A DNA stretch of 24,330 nt, taken from assembly GCA_022448645.1 (NCBI GenBank), contig JAKVBZ010000078.1:1-24330 (forward strand), read 5' to 3'. Both the position numbers and the translations under genes were made by a program. This stretch comes from Pirellulaceae bacterium. GTDB lineage: Bacteria > Planctomycetota > Planctomycetia > Pirellulales > Pirellulaceae. Within the stretch, counting starts at the first letter, position 1; every line of letters starts with the position of its first letter. Below, piece by piece: positions 1-8,022 of the stretch. A model generated the notes under the pieces. That model did not search any database. It was not told the DNA's origin and saw only the letters and a list, made by a program, of their open reading frames with translations.

Positions 1-1170
1 GTACTATCCTGGAATGACCAAGAATGTACGGGCGTTGATCGACAGTGGCCACTGCCCGTTGCAGCTCGTGATCGACTTTGCCCACACGGAAGGTATGGAG
101 GTATTCGCGTCAGTCCGCATGAACGACTGCCATGATAGCTTCCTGACCGACGGGATCACCACGTGGAAAAGAGACCATCCCGAGTTCTGGGTGGATAGCG
201 AGGGCATCCCCCGCGATCGTATTGAGCATCCTTTGGGGCTTTATTGGACGGCACAGGACTTTACCCACCAACAGGTCCGTGATCGGAAGTTCGAGATCAT
301 CGAAGAGGTTTGCCAGCGGTATGACATCGATGGGATCGACTTGAATTTTATGCGCCATCCGGTGTTCTTCGGTCACACCATGCAAGGTCTGCCTGTGTCG
401 GCCGCCGAGTTGGACATCATGACCAGATTGATCCGGCGGATTCGTCGCCTCACTGATGCGCGTGGATTGGAGCGTGACCGACCGATCTTGATCGCCGCAA
501 TCGTGTCCGACTCGTTTCAGCTTTGTAAAAATGTTGGGCTGGATCTCGAGACTTGGATCGAGGAAGACCTGGTCGACATTGTCATTCCCGGTCTGGGCTA
601 TCTCCTTTTTCGCTTCCGGTGGACGAGTTTGTTGGTCTGGCACACCGCCACGGTGTGAAGGTCTATCCCTGTATCAACCGCAAAGCGCCCCAACAACTAC
701 CCGAAGAGCTGGTTGCCGAGGGTTTTCGTGGGATCACGGCCAACTGGTATGCGGCCGGTGCCGACGGTATTTTCTTTTGGAACTTGGGCACACCGTTCGT
801 GGAAAAGATTGGGAATGATCTGATCGAGACGCGGAACCGGTATTACGCTGCCTTGCCCGACCTTCGCAGCCTACGGACCCTGCAGGCGGCAGCACGCGAT
901 GGCTCACTCAAAAACGCGACCATGATCATCCAGATCAGTGGCATGACGGAAACTGGCAAATTGTCTCTAAGCCTCAACAACCAAAATCTGATAGAATATC
1001 AAACGGTTGACGTCTCCGATGATTCGTTACGAGTTTCCTGTCACTTGAACGCGTCGCAGGTGAAGCAGGGCAACAACGTTGTGCAGGTGACACTCCAGGA
1101 ATCTGGGGTAAGCCCCAACGAAACTGTCCAATTGAATCAAGTTCGGTTGTTGGTTCGCTACGGTCCTTGA
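1..1170 (+). pseudogene. TIM-barrel glycosidase-like protein (GHL10/DUF187-like), 5'-truncated by the window edge and frameshifted
   Basis: The frame is open from the first bases, so the true start lies outside the window. The first part runs to about position 601 and ends in IVIPGLGY. The rest, starting SPFSLPVDEFVGLAHRHG, is in the frame one base back and runs to the TGA at 1168-1170. Adding a single T after position 601 joins them as GLGYSPFSLPVDEF, a smooth protein join, so one base has probably been lost. The joined product is about 389 residues. Barrel-like features are the strand motif DIDGIDLNFMRHP, typical of family-10-like glycosylhydrolases of the GHL10/DUF187 kind, then VKVYPCINRK and GADGIFFWNLG. 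About 80 C-terminal residues look like a small beta-sandwich. The frameshift may be a real mutation or a sequencing error. The exact family and the substrate are uncertain. Confidence 0.6.
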
Positions 1171-1223
1171 TTCCTGTTTCGTGCGATACGGACACGACTA
1201 TTATTTTCAACAGGTTTTCAAGA

Positions 1224-1670
1224 ATGTTCTACAAGCATTATTTTTCGAGGTTGCCGTTGCTGGCCCTGATTGGGTGCTGCTTTGCCTTCGGTTGTAACAG
1301 TCAAGATGACGGGCCTCAGCGGGCAGCAGTTAGCGGAACGGTGACTATCGACGGAGAGCCCGTCGAAAATGGTGCCGTCGAGTTTGTGCCGACCGAGGGC
1401 ACCACGGGGCCGGTGGCAGGTGCGGTGATTGAGAACGGAAAGTATTCTGCGCCAAAAAAATTGGGCCCGGTGGTTGGGACGAATCGCGTGAAGATCAACG
1501 GAACTCGCAAGACAGGTAAGACGGTGAAGACGCAGATGGGTTCGATTGTCGATGAGCGTGTTCCGGTTGTGCCGGAGCAATACAACGCACAGTCGACCCT
1601 GGTCCGCGAAGTGAAACCGGGCAAGAATGTTTTTGACTTTCCCTTGAGTTTGGATGGATCTACGCCCTGA
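1224..1670 (+). CDS. small transthyretin/carboxypeptidase-regulatory-like lipoprotein
   Basis: This is a 148-residue exported protein if translation starts at the ATG at 1224. An in-frame TTG lies further upstream, but the residues it would add do not resemble a signal. The N-terminus MFYKHYFSRLPLLALIG is a lipoprotein signal. Cysteine 18 (LIGC) is the better lipobox and cysteine 24 (AFGC) the alternative. The mature part begins with AVSGTVTIDGEPVENG, the usual opening strand pair of the transthyretin-like domains common in planctomycete lipoproteins, and ends in KNVFDFPLSL. The ribosome binding site is weak (AGG about 10 nt upstream). It follows the broken glycosidase-like gene by 53 nt and may share its transcript. 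Its molecular role is unknown. It resembles the small lipoprotein at 18079 in type, not closely in sequence. Confidence 0.8.
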   Translation: MFYKHYFSRLPLLALIGCCFAFGCNSQDDGPQRAAVSGTVTIDGEPVENGAVEFVPTEGTTGPVAGAVIENGKYSAPKKLGPVVGTNRVKINGTRKTGKTVKTQMGSIVDERVPVVPEQYNAQSTLVREVKPGKNVFDFPLSLDGSTP

Positions 1671-1679
1671 ATGTTAAAG

Positions 1680-1697
1680 GCAGTCTTCCTGGACTGC
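1680..1697 (+). terminator. possible terminator stem without U tract
   Basis: A perfect 6-bp inverted repeat (GCAGTC, 6-nt loop, GACTGC) begins 10 nt after the stop of the lipoprotein gene. No T-run follows, so it is at best a weak or Rho-assisted 3' end. The placement is the main argument. Confidence 0.25.
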
Positions 1698-1785
1698 GCG
1701 ATGACGACTCGAACATAGGTCATCAGTACAAGTCATATGCTCTACGTGTTCGGGTTTCAGGATGCGAAGCCTTAACGTTCATGCG

Positions 1786-1842
1786 GTGTTCGGATGGCAT
1801 TCACTGGTACCGTGGTGCTGAGAACGTATAAAATCCGAACAC
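1786..1842. repeat. 10-bp inverted repeat in the intergenic gap
   Basis: GTGTTCGGAT at 1786-1795 is matched by its exact reverse complement at 1833-1842, with 37 nt between. It lies in the 270-nt stretch (1671-1940) between the lipoprotein gene and the decayed gene, where I see no coding sequence. There is no T-run beside it, and its function is unknown. Confidence 0.3.
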
Positions 1843-1940
1843 TGAAATCCGAATCCCGTTGCTCGTCCCCACCTTGAACGATTCTGACGCCCTCAGTAGC
1901 GCTGTCCAACTACGGGTATCTCATGTCTACGGAGTACTTC

Positions 1941-2558
1941 TTACCGTGTGAATGTGGACAAGAAATCCGCATCATGGTCTGGCGCCGCACCAACACCGAT
2001 CAGGGCTAACGTGACATCATAGTGATCATCCAACTCGCTAGACGCTGTGTTATCATGTATCCATTTAAAGCCGCCATCGTCTTGCTGCAAGCTCCACATG
2101 CGGTCCAAGGCTTGCCGTGTCACTTCGTGTAGCTGTCCGGTGTCCATCGCATCGTTAAACGCAAGCAGCGCCGCAATCGAGACAACCTCCGCATCAAAGT
2201 TTGGTCCATTTTTAGGCCAGTAGTCGGTTACTATCTGTTCCGCAAAGGCTCGCACCTGCTGATGGGCCACATCGCTGGTACCCAACATTGGTCGGGCCAT
2301 CAGATAGGGGTAGTTGGTGTGGCAGGTAAAGCAATTCCGCCTTTTCTGCCAGTCTAGGATGGACACGTCTAGAAATCGTGTCGCGGCTTCCACAGAAAAT
2401 TATTCTTTTAACGGTTCCTTGGGTAGATTTAACCCCGCACGGCCATCTGGCTCGATCCCTAATTCATCAATCAAGGCGTCGACGTTCTCTAGCGTTACTG
2501 CTTCGTTGGCCACGACGACGCCAGCGCTTAGAACGACCACCGGCAGGAAAAGTGTCAT
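1941..2558 (-). pseudogene. prenyltransferase/squalene-cyclase-like protein with CxxCH motif, internal stop and truncated C-terminus
   Basis: The minus-strand ATG at 2558 opens a signal-like sequence (MTLFLPVVVLSAGVVVA). The frame then runs in phase into a TAA at 2402-2400 and continues in the same phase with FSVEAATRFLDVSILDW. The second half holds a CFTCH motif (CxxCH, a possible c-type haem site), the segment NYPYLMARPML, and then QDDGGFKWI and LALIGVGAAPD. These resemble the alpha-alpha barrel repeats of squalene-hopene-cyclase-like proteins. The frame stops at 1941, soon after the first such repeats; family members normally carry several more. An open frame could restart at GTG 2393, but that fragment would lack export and the C-terminal half. 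Internal stop plus truncation indicate a remnant. Family assignment is from motif resemblance only. Confidence 0.6.
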
Positions 2559-2884
2559 GAGCGTAGTCGAAAAATTCTGGTCTTAAGATGGAGTTTCATG
2601 ATCATGACAGATTTCGAATTGCTTTGACTTCGGGACTATTCTACGACCATCGGCAGCCAATGATTCTGCATCAAATTCTTCGTAGTGACGACCTTTGCTT
2701 TACATTTATGGCATCAGATGTAGGGATGATAGCAAAGTTCTCTCGAATGGACGTGCTGTGGGTGCAGTCGGAGATGTACCTCCACCGCAGCGTTGAGGGT
2801 GTGAGTGGTTTTCTTAGGAAACATTTGTTAGAGATAAGGAAATTAGCCGTATCAATTTTTGGCGTTGCTTGACCGCTGAAGGAG
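2559..2884. other. intergenic stretch with no convincing gene
   Basis: Short open frames exist on both strands, for example 2588-2872 on the plus strand and part of 2671-2961 on the minus strand. Neither has a ribosome binding site or a recognisable motif, and their compositions look random. I see no RNA gene or repeat here. Confidence 0.4.
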
Positions 2885-2889
2885 TTGAC

Positions 2890-2918
2890 TTGACGGTGGT
2901 ACCATAACATGCTGTATT
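2890..2918 (+). promoter_or_regulatory. candidate sigma-70-type promoter for the dioxygenase gene
   Basis: TTGACG at 2890-2895 matches five of six bases of the -35 consensus. After a 17-nt spacer, TGTATT at 2913-2918 matches four of six of the -10 consensus. The ribosome binding site follows at once, so the leader would be very short. An overlapping TTGACT at 2885 is an alternative -35. Confidence 0.35.
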
Positions 2919-2935
2919 TGAGATAGGAGGTAAAA

Positions 2936-3697
2936 GTGACCACCCAAGCCATCAAGTGCAACCAGGATCCCTCTAGATTTTCCCAGCTCGGTTATTGTCT
3001 CTTTCGTAACGGCTTGTCGGCTGAGGAGGTGGCATACTACTCCAGCGATCTCGACGAAAAGCTTGCCAACCATGAATTCAAGGGCGAGCCGCACTATTAT
3101 TTCGATCAGTGGCGGAAGCTCTGCCGCCACCCGCGCATCCTTGATGCGGTCGAGGCGATCCTGGGGCCGGAGTTGATTCTCTTTTACTCGAGCGTCTTCG
3201 TAAAACAGCCACACGATGAGCAGCGTGTCGACTGGCACCAGGACAACACGTATTGGACAACGGTCGACGGGTCCGACGTGGTGACTGCCTGGGTGGCATT
3301 GGACGATGTGGATGAAGAGAATTCCTGCATGAAAGTGATTCCCGAAAGCCATCAAGGTCACCAGGCCATGGAAATGAAGGAACTTCAGGACATGACCGGT
3401 TCCATGCTAACGTCCAAAGTGGAGACCACACCGGCCATGGAGGCCACTGCCGTACCGATCGTCATGAAAGCCGGAGAGATCTCGATCCACGACTCGTTCA
3501 TTTTGCACGGCAGTGATCCGAATAGGAGCGATCGCCGGCGCGCGGGCTACACGATTCGATATGGCAATGCCCTGACCACGAGCATCGATGTGGCGAAACA
3601 CAACACCGACAGCGACGGTCCGCCCCTTCCGGTTTATTATGTCAAAGGTTCAGGCGAGGGACTGCGTGACGGATATCAGGATATCCGTAAAACGTAG
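2936..3697 (+). CDS. phytanoyl-CoA dioxygenase (PhyH) family protein
   Basis: This 253-residue Fe(II)/2-oxoglutarate-dependent oxygenase is probably cytoplasmic, since no signal peptide is seen. The double-stranded beta-helix metal triad is visible as His101 and Asp103 in WHQDNTYW and His191 in ILHGSDPN. Arg201/Arg202, ten residues past the distal histidine, are placed to bind 2-oxoglutarate. The length is typical for bacterial PhyH proteins. The GTG start is well supported by TAGGAGG at 2924-2930 with a 5-nt spacer. In this family the enzymes hydroxylate small organic substrates; nothing here identifies the substrate. It is transcribed alone and converges with the large FG-GAP gene 25 nt downstream. 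Confidence 0.92.
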   Translation: MTTQAIKCNQDPSRFSQLGYCLFRNGLSAEEVAYYSSDLDEKLANHEFKGEPHYYFDQWRKLCRHPRILDAVEAILGPELILFYSSVFVKQPHDEQRVDWHQDNTYWTTVDGSDVVTAWVALDDVDEENSCMKVIPESHQGHQAMEMKELQDMTGSMLTSKVETTPAMEATAVPIVMKAGEISIHDSFILHGSDPNRSDRRRAGYTIRYGNALTTSIDVAKHNTDSDGPPLPVYYVKGSGEGLRDGYQDIRKT

Positions 3698-3722
3698 GCC
3701 TGACCCCACCGGATACCATTCT

Positions 3723-6700
3723 TCAACCTTCCTGGTCGATGATCATCAGAGTCGACTCTTCTGCCGGATGGGATGTGACCGCTCCGTTGGGCCAACGGAC
3801 CTCAATGCTTTTCACTCGGCCAGATTTCCCCAGGCCAAAAACAAGCGTACTACTGGATTGTGAAAGGTAGCCACCACCGGCGTACACCTCGGCGGTTTGG
3901 CTTGTGCCGTCCTCGAGACGTACGCTCACCCGCGCACCTACGCCGGTCGGGTTTCCCGGCTTGCCGCGCAAGCGAACATTCAACACGCGATGATCCTGGA
4001 CGCCATTGTTTTCAAACGCCATCAGTTCCCCGTCGTTGGCCGACACGACAAAGTCGACCCAGCCGTCACCGTTCAAATCGGTTGTCATTAGTCCTTTCGC
4101 ATCCCCCGAGACGATCAGTCCGCTGCGGTTGGGCCAGACAGGTGTAAAAGTTCCATCTCCCAATCCCTTCAACAGCAAGCTCAGGCCACCATCCATGCGA
4201 CCAGTCTCTAGCTGAGGAGTGAAGAAATTCTGTACGAGATACAAGTCCGCCAAACCGTCACCGTCGATTTCGGTAAGCACCACACCAAAGCCGGGTGACA
4301 CCTGCGCCAGGCGCGGCAGCGGGTTGAAGCGGAATTTGGCACCACCGTCGTTGATGAGCACGCCAGACGCCAGCGAGTTAATCTCAAAACGGTGAGAGTC
4401 TTCCAGATTGGATGGCGAATAGATGTCTTGTAGCGAAGCCGAAGCAAAGTCTTTGAAGCTGGGAAACTTTTCACGGATGAACGGCATCGCGTTGCTCGAG
4501 CAACTGCGACCGCGAACCGGAAAGAGCGTGTTGTCTTCGAATTCTGCTTCCACAAGGCATTGCTTACCCGTTCCCTCAAAATCACCGAAGTAGACCAGTA
4601 CGGGCTTGTCCGGCGTGGCGTGGTACTTTGTGTTTAGTCCAAAGCTGGTGACGACGTAGTCGATGTCTCCATCGTTATCGAGGTCCCGACCGGCGATGCC
4701 GTTGAACCACCCCAGCCGGTCTGCCAGTCCAGCGTTCGCGGTGCGGTCTAGCAAGTGTCCCTGATCGTTTTCCCACAGTTTCACCGGGCCCCACTCGTGG
4801 GTGACCAGCAGATCCAAGTCGCCGTCGCCGTCAGCATCCGACCAGATGGCGCTGGTGACCAGCCCGGTCTCACGCAATCCTGGAGCGATTTCATCTGTCA
4901 CGTCAGTGAATTTTTCGTTGATGGACCAATCATTGCGGAGCAAGCGGCTGTTGGGAGACAGGGGATATTTTCCGGGGATCGAACGTCCGCCGATGAACAG
5001 GTCCAGGTCTCCGTCGCGGTCAAAGTCAGCTGCCGTTACGACACTGCCGCTGTCGAGGACATCGGGCAGAGGTCCCTCGGGGATTTCCAAATCACTATCC
5101 AAGGCGTTCGCGGTGTCTGCTTCGACTTGAGATTCAGTGGAAGAATGATCGGTTAAGGCGTCAGTGAAGATGCCGCTCCCGTTGTTGAAATAGAGCCGGT
5201 CGCGAAGCTGCTCATCGTTAGGTTCGCACTCGACGCTTCCGCTGACTACGTACAGATCCAGATCTCCATCACTGTCGACATCAAACAGTAGCGGGGCCAT
5301 GTCCTCACATTTTCGATCTTGAAAAAACGCGTGGTCGTGAGCAGATAGCGATTCGAACCGCCCATCACCATGATTGAGTATCACACAACCTGCCTGGCCT
5401 GCGGCGCCTCCGACGAACAAATCATCGTTCTCGTCACCGTCGATGTCGCCGCAAGCGAGACCCGGTCCCAACTGTGACAGCTTTTGCGGCAACAGAGGCT
5501 GCCGTTGAAAGTCATTGAAAGGCTTTTCATTGTGGCGAATCCGGGGCATGGCCTTCGCTGTTCTGAACATCGTTGGTGCCAATGCTGGCAGTGTCCGCGG
5601 CGGAGGAGCACCATTCGGTTCGGTGATCTTGTAGAAGCGATTAGCCGGAATGTTGTCGAATCCTTGCACGTGTCCGCTAGGCCATTCGACAGTCAGGCGA
5701 TCTATTGTCTTGTGTTGACCTAGCCCAAAGTGAACGATTGGGTCGTTGGCTGACATGAATCCACGTGACATGGTCAGGTAACGCACTTGCTGTCCCGCCG
5801 AAGTCTGGATGCGGACCGTTGCGCCGATTCCAAATCGGTTACTTGCCTGGCCATGGAGGTGGAGTTTTACCACCTGACCGTCGCTGCCGTTGTTGCGATA
5901 GAGACTGACAGGTTCCTCGAAGTTATTCACGACCAGGTCCAGGTCACCGTCCTGGTCGAGATCCCCCAGTGCGGCCCCAAAACTGACACCCAGGTAATCC
6001 AGTCCCCATGCCTTACCCGCACTCTTGAACTGAAGATCGCCACGATTTTCAAACGCTAGATTGGATTCGCGTTGCTCGGACTGATCGCGCCAAAAGGCAT
6101 CCCAGGCTTGCTCGCCACCTTGGTTTTTGACAGCCAGCGACTGTTCTCTCAGGTCACTGTTGAACCACTCGCGGGTCATGCCATTGGAAATGTACAAATC
6201 CTGGTCACCGTCATTGTCCAAGTCTCCAAACTTGATTGCCCAGGTCCAGCCAGTGTCTTCGACGTGCATCAATTGCGCCGTCTCCATGAACTGGCCAGTA
6301 CCCGAGTTCAAGTAGACAGCGTTCCGCATTTGCTGTGGTGGCTGGGCGGCTTCCAGGAACCAGGCCGATTGGCCCATGTTACCCATCATTAATTTCTTGT
6401 TGTAGTGCGTGGCGCCCAACATGTCGGACCCCATGAAATCGGGTAGCCCGTCGTTGTTGATATCGGCCGTGTCGGCTCCCATCGAGTACCAGGGTGTGTG
6501 CGGGATGGAGTTCTTGATCACGTTTCGAAACGTGCCGTCGCCATTGTTTTGATAGAGTTGATCCGGGCCTTTGAAATCGTTTGCTACGTACAAGTCTGGC
6601 AGCCCGTCACGGTTGAAATCCCACCACGTTGCAGAAAGGCCGATGTGGTGGGCGGTCGATACATCGTCCAAGGTCGATTCCGTGACGTTGGTGAAAGAGG

Positions 6701-7694
6701 ATTCACCAGACTCTACCAGATTGTTTCGATACAAGCGGTCCTTTTGTCCTGTCATGATGAGCACGCCCAGACGGCCATCCGGAAAAGTAAAGCTCTCGTC
6801 GTATTGAAGGTTGAAGCGATTGCTTCGTTTGGGAACGTTCAGCAAATCATTCGGAATCGTGACGAAGCTTAGCAAGTCGCGCACTTCTTCCTGTGCAGTC
6901 CACTGGCCATCCACTTCGACCAGGTTAAAGTTTTTGATGAGCTTCTCTTCCTCATCAGTCGCAACGTGTCGGTTGGTTAATAGATACGCATCCAGGTCAC
7001 CGTCCAGGTCGTAATCGGAAAGCGCGATCATGACCGAGGCGCCTTCGAAGTCCAATCCCCACGCTTTTGCCTGTTCGACGAAAGTGCCGTTTCCCTGATT
7101 GATATAGAGGCGATTGGGAGCGTGATAGGCGCATACATAGAGGTCCAAATCCCCGTCATTGTCGATGTCACCAAAGCTGCAGCCCGTGCCCCAATACTCC
7201 GTGTTCCCAAGTCCCACGGCTTCGGTGACATCCTCGAAGCGAAAATCACCGACGTTATGGTAGAGCCGATTGCCACCGTGCGGGCGCGTCAAGAATAAGT
7301 CGGGCAGACCATCACCATCGTAATCACCGAGGCAGATGCCACCACCGGCAAATGCGTTGTCTAACGTCTTTTCAAAGCGGCCTGGTGGTGGATCCCAGCG
7401 GTGGACCCAGTCGATCCCGGTTCTTTGGGCGCCCAGCATTTCGAATCGCAATCCCTGCTCGGCAGGCTTACGATGCGCGAGCTTCATGGACTCCAGGCCA
7501 GTCGAATGGTGCGACCAGGTCAGGCGGGCAGGAGACAAACGGCCTCTCTTCAGCGCTTCGCGATCGTGTGATATCTCACCCGTTTGCTTGTCGCACCCCA
7601 GCAACGACACCCCGAGCAAGCACGCACCCAGCCAGAATATGGCTGTTAATAGGCTTCCTGTGTCTTTCTTCTTCTTGTGCACATCGATCCACAT
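3723..7694 (-). CDS. large FG-GAP/VCBS repeat lipoprotein with two ASPIC/UnbV domains (CRTAC1-like)
   Basis: This 1323-residue lipoprotein has a membrane-spanning N-terminus and a clear lipobox, SLLGC, with Cys34 as the lipidated residue. It then has a beta-propeller of calcium-binding FG-GAP/VCBS repeats (DxDxDGxxD loops near residues 124, 176, 227, 359, 411, 491 and 578). The first UnbV domain spans about residues 608-690 (FGIGATVRI, VHFGLGQ, VEWPSG). A second propeller has loops near 750, 805, 890, 953, 1005, 1143 and 1206. A second UnbV domain ends the protein (about 1237-1320: GVGARVSVRL, LVFGLGK, VRWPNGA). Related proteins often carry a single propeller-UnbV module, so this looks like a tandem duplication or fusion. 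Such proteins are thought to act in cell-surface carbohydrate or protein binding; the ligand is unknown. No good ribosome binding site precedes the chosen ATG. Confidence 0.9.
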   Translation of the reverse strand: MWIDVHKKKKDTGSLLTAIFWLGACLLGVSLLGCDKQTGEISHDREALKRGRLSPARLTWSHHSTGLESMKLAHRKPAEQGLRFEMLGAQRTGIDWVHRWDPPPGRFEKTLDNAFAGGGICLGDYDGDGLPDLFLTRPHGGNRLYHNVGDFRFEDVTEAVGLGNTEYWGTGCSFGDIDNDGDLDLYVCAYHAPNRLYINQGNGTFVEQAKAWGLDFEGASVMIALSDYDLDGDLDAYLLTNRHVATDEEEKLIKNFNLVEVDGQWTAQEEVRDLLSFVTIPNDLLNVPKRSNRFNLQYDESFTFPDGRLGVLIMTGQKDRLYRNNLVESGESSFTNVTESTLDDVSTAHHIGLSATWWDFNRDGLPDLYVANDFKGPDQLYQNNGDGTFRNVIKNSIPHTPWYSMGADTADINNDGLPDFMGSDMLGATHYNKKLMMGNMGQSAWFLEAAQPPQQMRNAVYLNSGTGQFMETAQLMHVEDTGWTWAIKFGDLDNDGDQDLYISNGMTREWFNSDLREQSLAVKNQGGEQAWDAFWRDQSEQRESNLAFENRGDLQFKSAGKAWGLDYLGVSFGAALGDLDQDGDLDLVVNNFEEPVSLYRNNGSDGQVVKLHLHGQASNRFGIGATVRIQTSAGQQVRYLTMSRGFMSANDPIVHFGLGQHKTIDRLTVEWPSGHVQGFDNIPANRFYKITEPNGAPPPRTLPALAPTMFRTAKAMPRIRHNEKPFNDFQRQPLLPQKLSQLGPGLACGDIDGDENDDLFVGGAAGQAGCVILNHGDGRFESLSAHDHAFFQDRKCEDMAPLLFDVDSDGDLDLYVVSGSVECEPNDEQLRDRLYFNNGSGIFTDALTDHSSTESQVEADTANALDSDLEIPEGPLPDVLDSGSVVTAADFDRDGDLDLFIGGRSIPGKYPLSPNSRLLRNDWSINEKFTDVTDEIAPGLRETGLVTSAIWSDADGDGDLDLLVTHEWGPVKLWENDQGHLLDRTANAGLADRLGWFNGIAGRDLDNDGDIDYVVTSFGLNTKYHATPDKPVLVYFGDFEGTGKQCLVEAEFEDNTLFPVRGRSCSSNAMPFIREKFPSFKDFASASLQDIYSPSNLEDSHRFEINSLASGVLINDGGAKFRFNPLPRLAQVSPGFGVVLTEIDGDGLADLYLVQNFFTPQLETGRMDGGLSLLLKGLGDGTFTPVWPNRSGLIVSGDAKGLMTTDLNGDGWVDFVVSANDGELMAFENNGVQDHRVLNVRLRGKPGNPTGVGARVSVRLEDGTSQTAEVYAGGGYLSQSSSTLVFGLGKSGRVKSIEVRWPNGAVTSHPAEESTLMIIDQEG

Positions 7695-7852
7695 CTAGAG
7701 GGTCACTGTCAGGCAGAACGGCGATTGAGCCACAATCACGTAAGGTTGTTGGCTATTATTTCACGCATCGTTCGGTGCGTCTAGCGATTCTTCAGCATTC
7801 TAAAGGACGTGCGTTTTGAAGTTGCGTTAACGCGTTTTTCCGGGAAATCATA

Positions 7853-7913
7853 ACCCGAAGCGTTAGCGAGGAACTAAGTCAACTCCGGTTTTTCCATTGC
7901 TTACGCGTCGGGT
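7853..7913. repeat. REP-like imperfect inverted repeat
   Basis: ACCCGAAGCGTTAGC at 7853-7867 faces GCTTACGCGTCGGGT at 7899-7913. The arms pair as 6+4+3 bp with two mismatches, around a loop of about 31 nt. Sequences of this type (CCCGA-GCGT-AGCGAGG) recall intergenic palindromic repeats I associate with planctomycete genomes. That is a memory-based resemblance, not a search. The rest of the 328-nt gap between the FG-GAP gene and the PEP-CTERM gene holds the terminator described separately and no gene. Confidence 0.45.
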
Positions 7914-7951
7914 ACGATATAGCGCAACATCTGAGAACACGAGCTACTCCT

Positions 7952-7993
7952 CAACAAAAACGGCGACGACCTTGTTCCAAGGCCGCCGCCGTT
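7952..7993 (-). terminator. strong intrinsic terminator of the 454-residue PEP-CTERM gene
   Basis: Read on the minus strand, a 15-bp stem with no mismatches (two G-U pairs) is closed by a GGAAC loop and followed by TTTTTGTTG. It begins about 30 nt past the stop codon of the PEP-CTERM gene. On the plus strand the stem is followed by only four Ts after CG, so the minus direction is favoured. Confidence 0.85.
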
Positions 7994-8022
7994 CGTTTTA
8001 TCATGTCGAGGCGTTTTGCCTA

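Noticed and set aside
595..615. Programmed ribosomal frameshift in the first gene
   Set aside because: No X-XXY-YYZ heptamer at the join, and one inserted T gives a natural continuous protein, so a base loss is simpler.
2588..2872. 94-residue plus-strand frame in the gap before the dioxygenase gene
   Set aside because: No ribosome binding site, no motif, and an equally long meaningless frame on the other strand.
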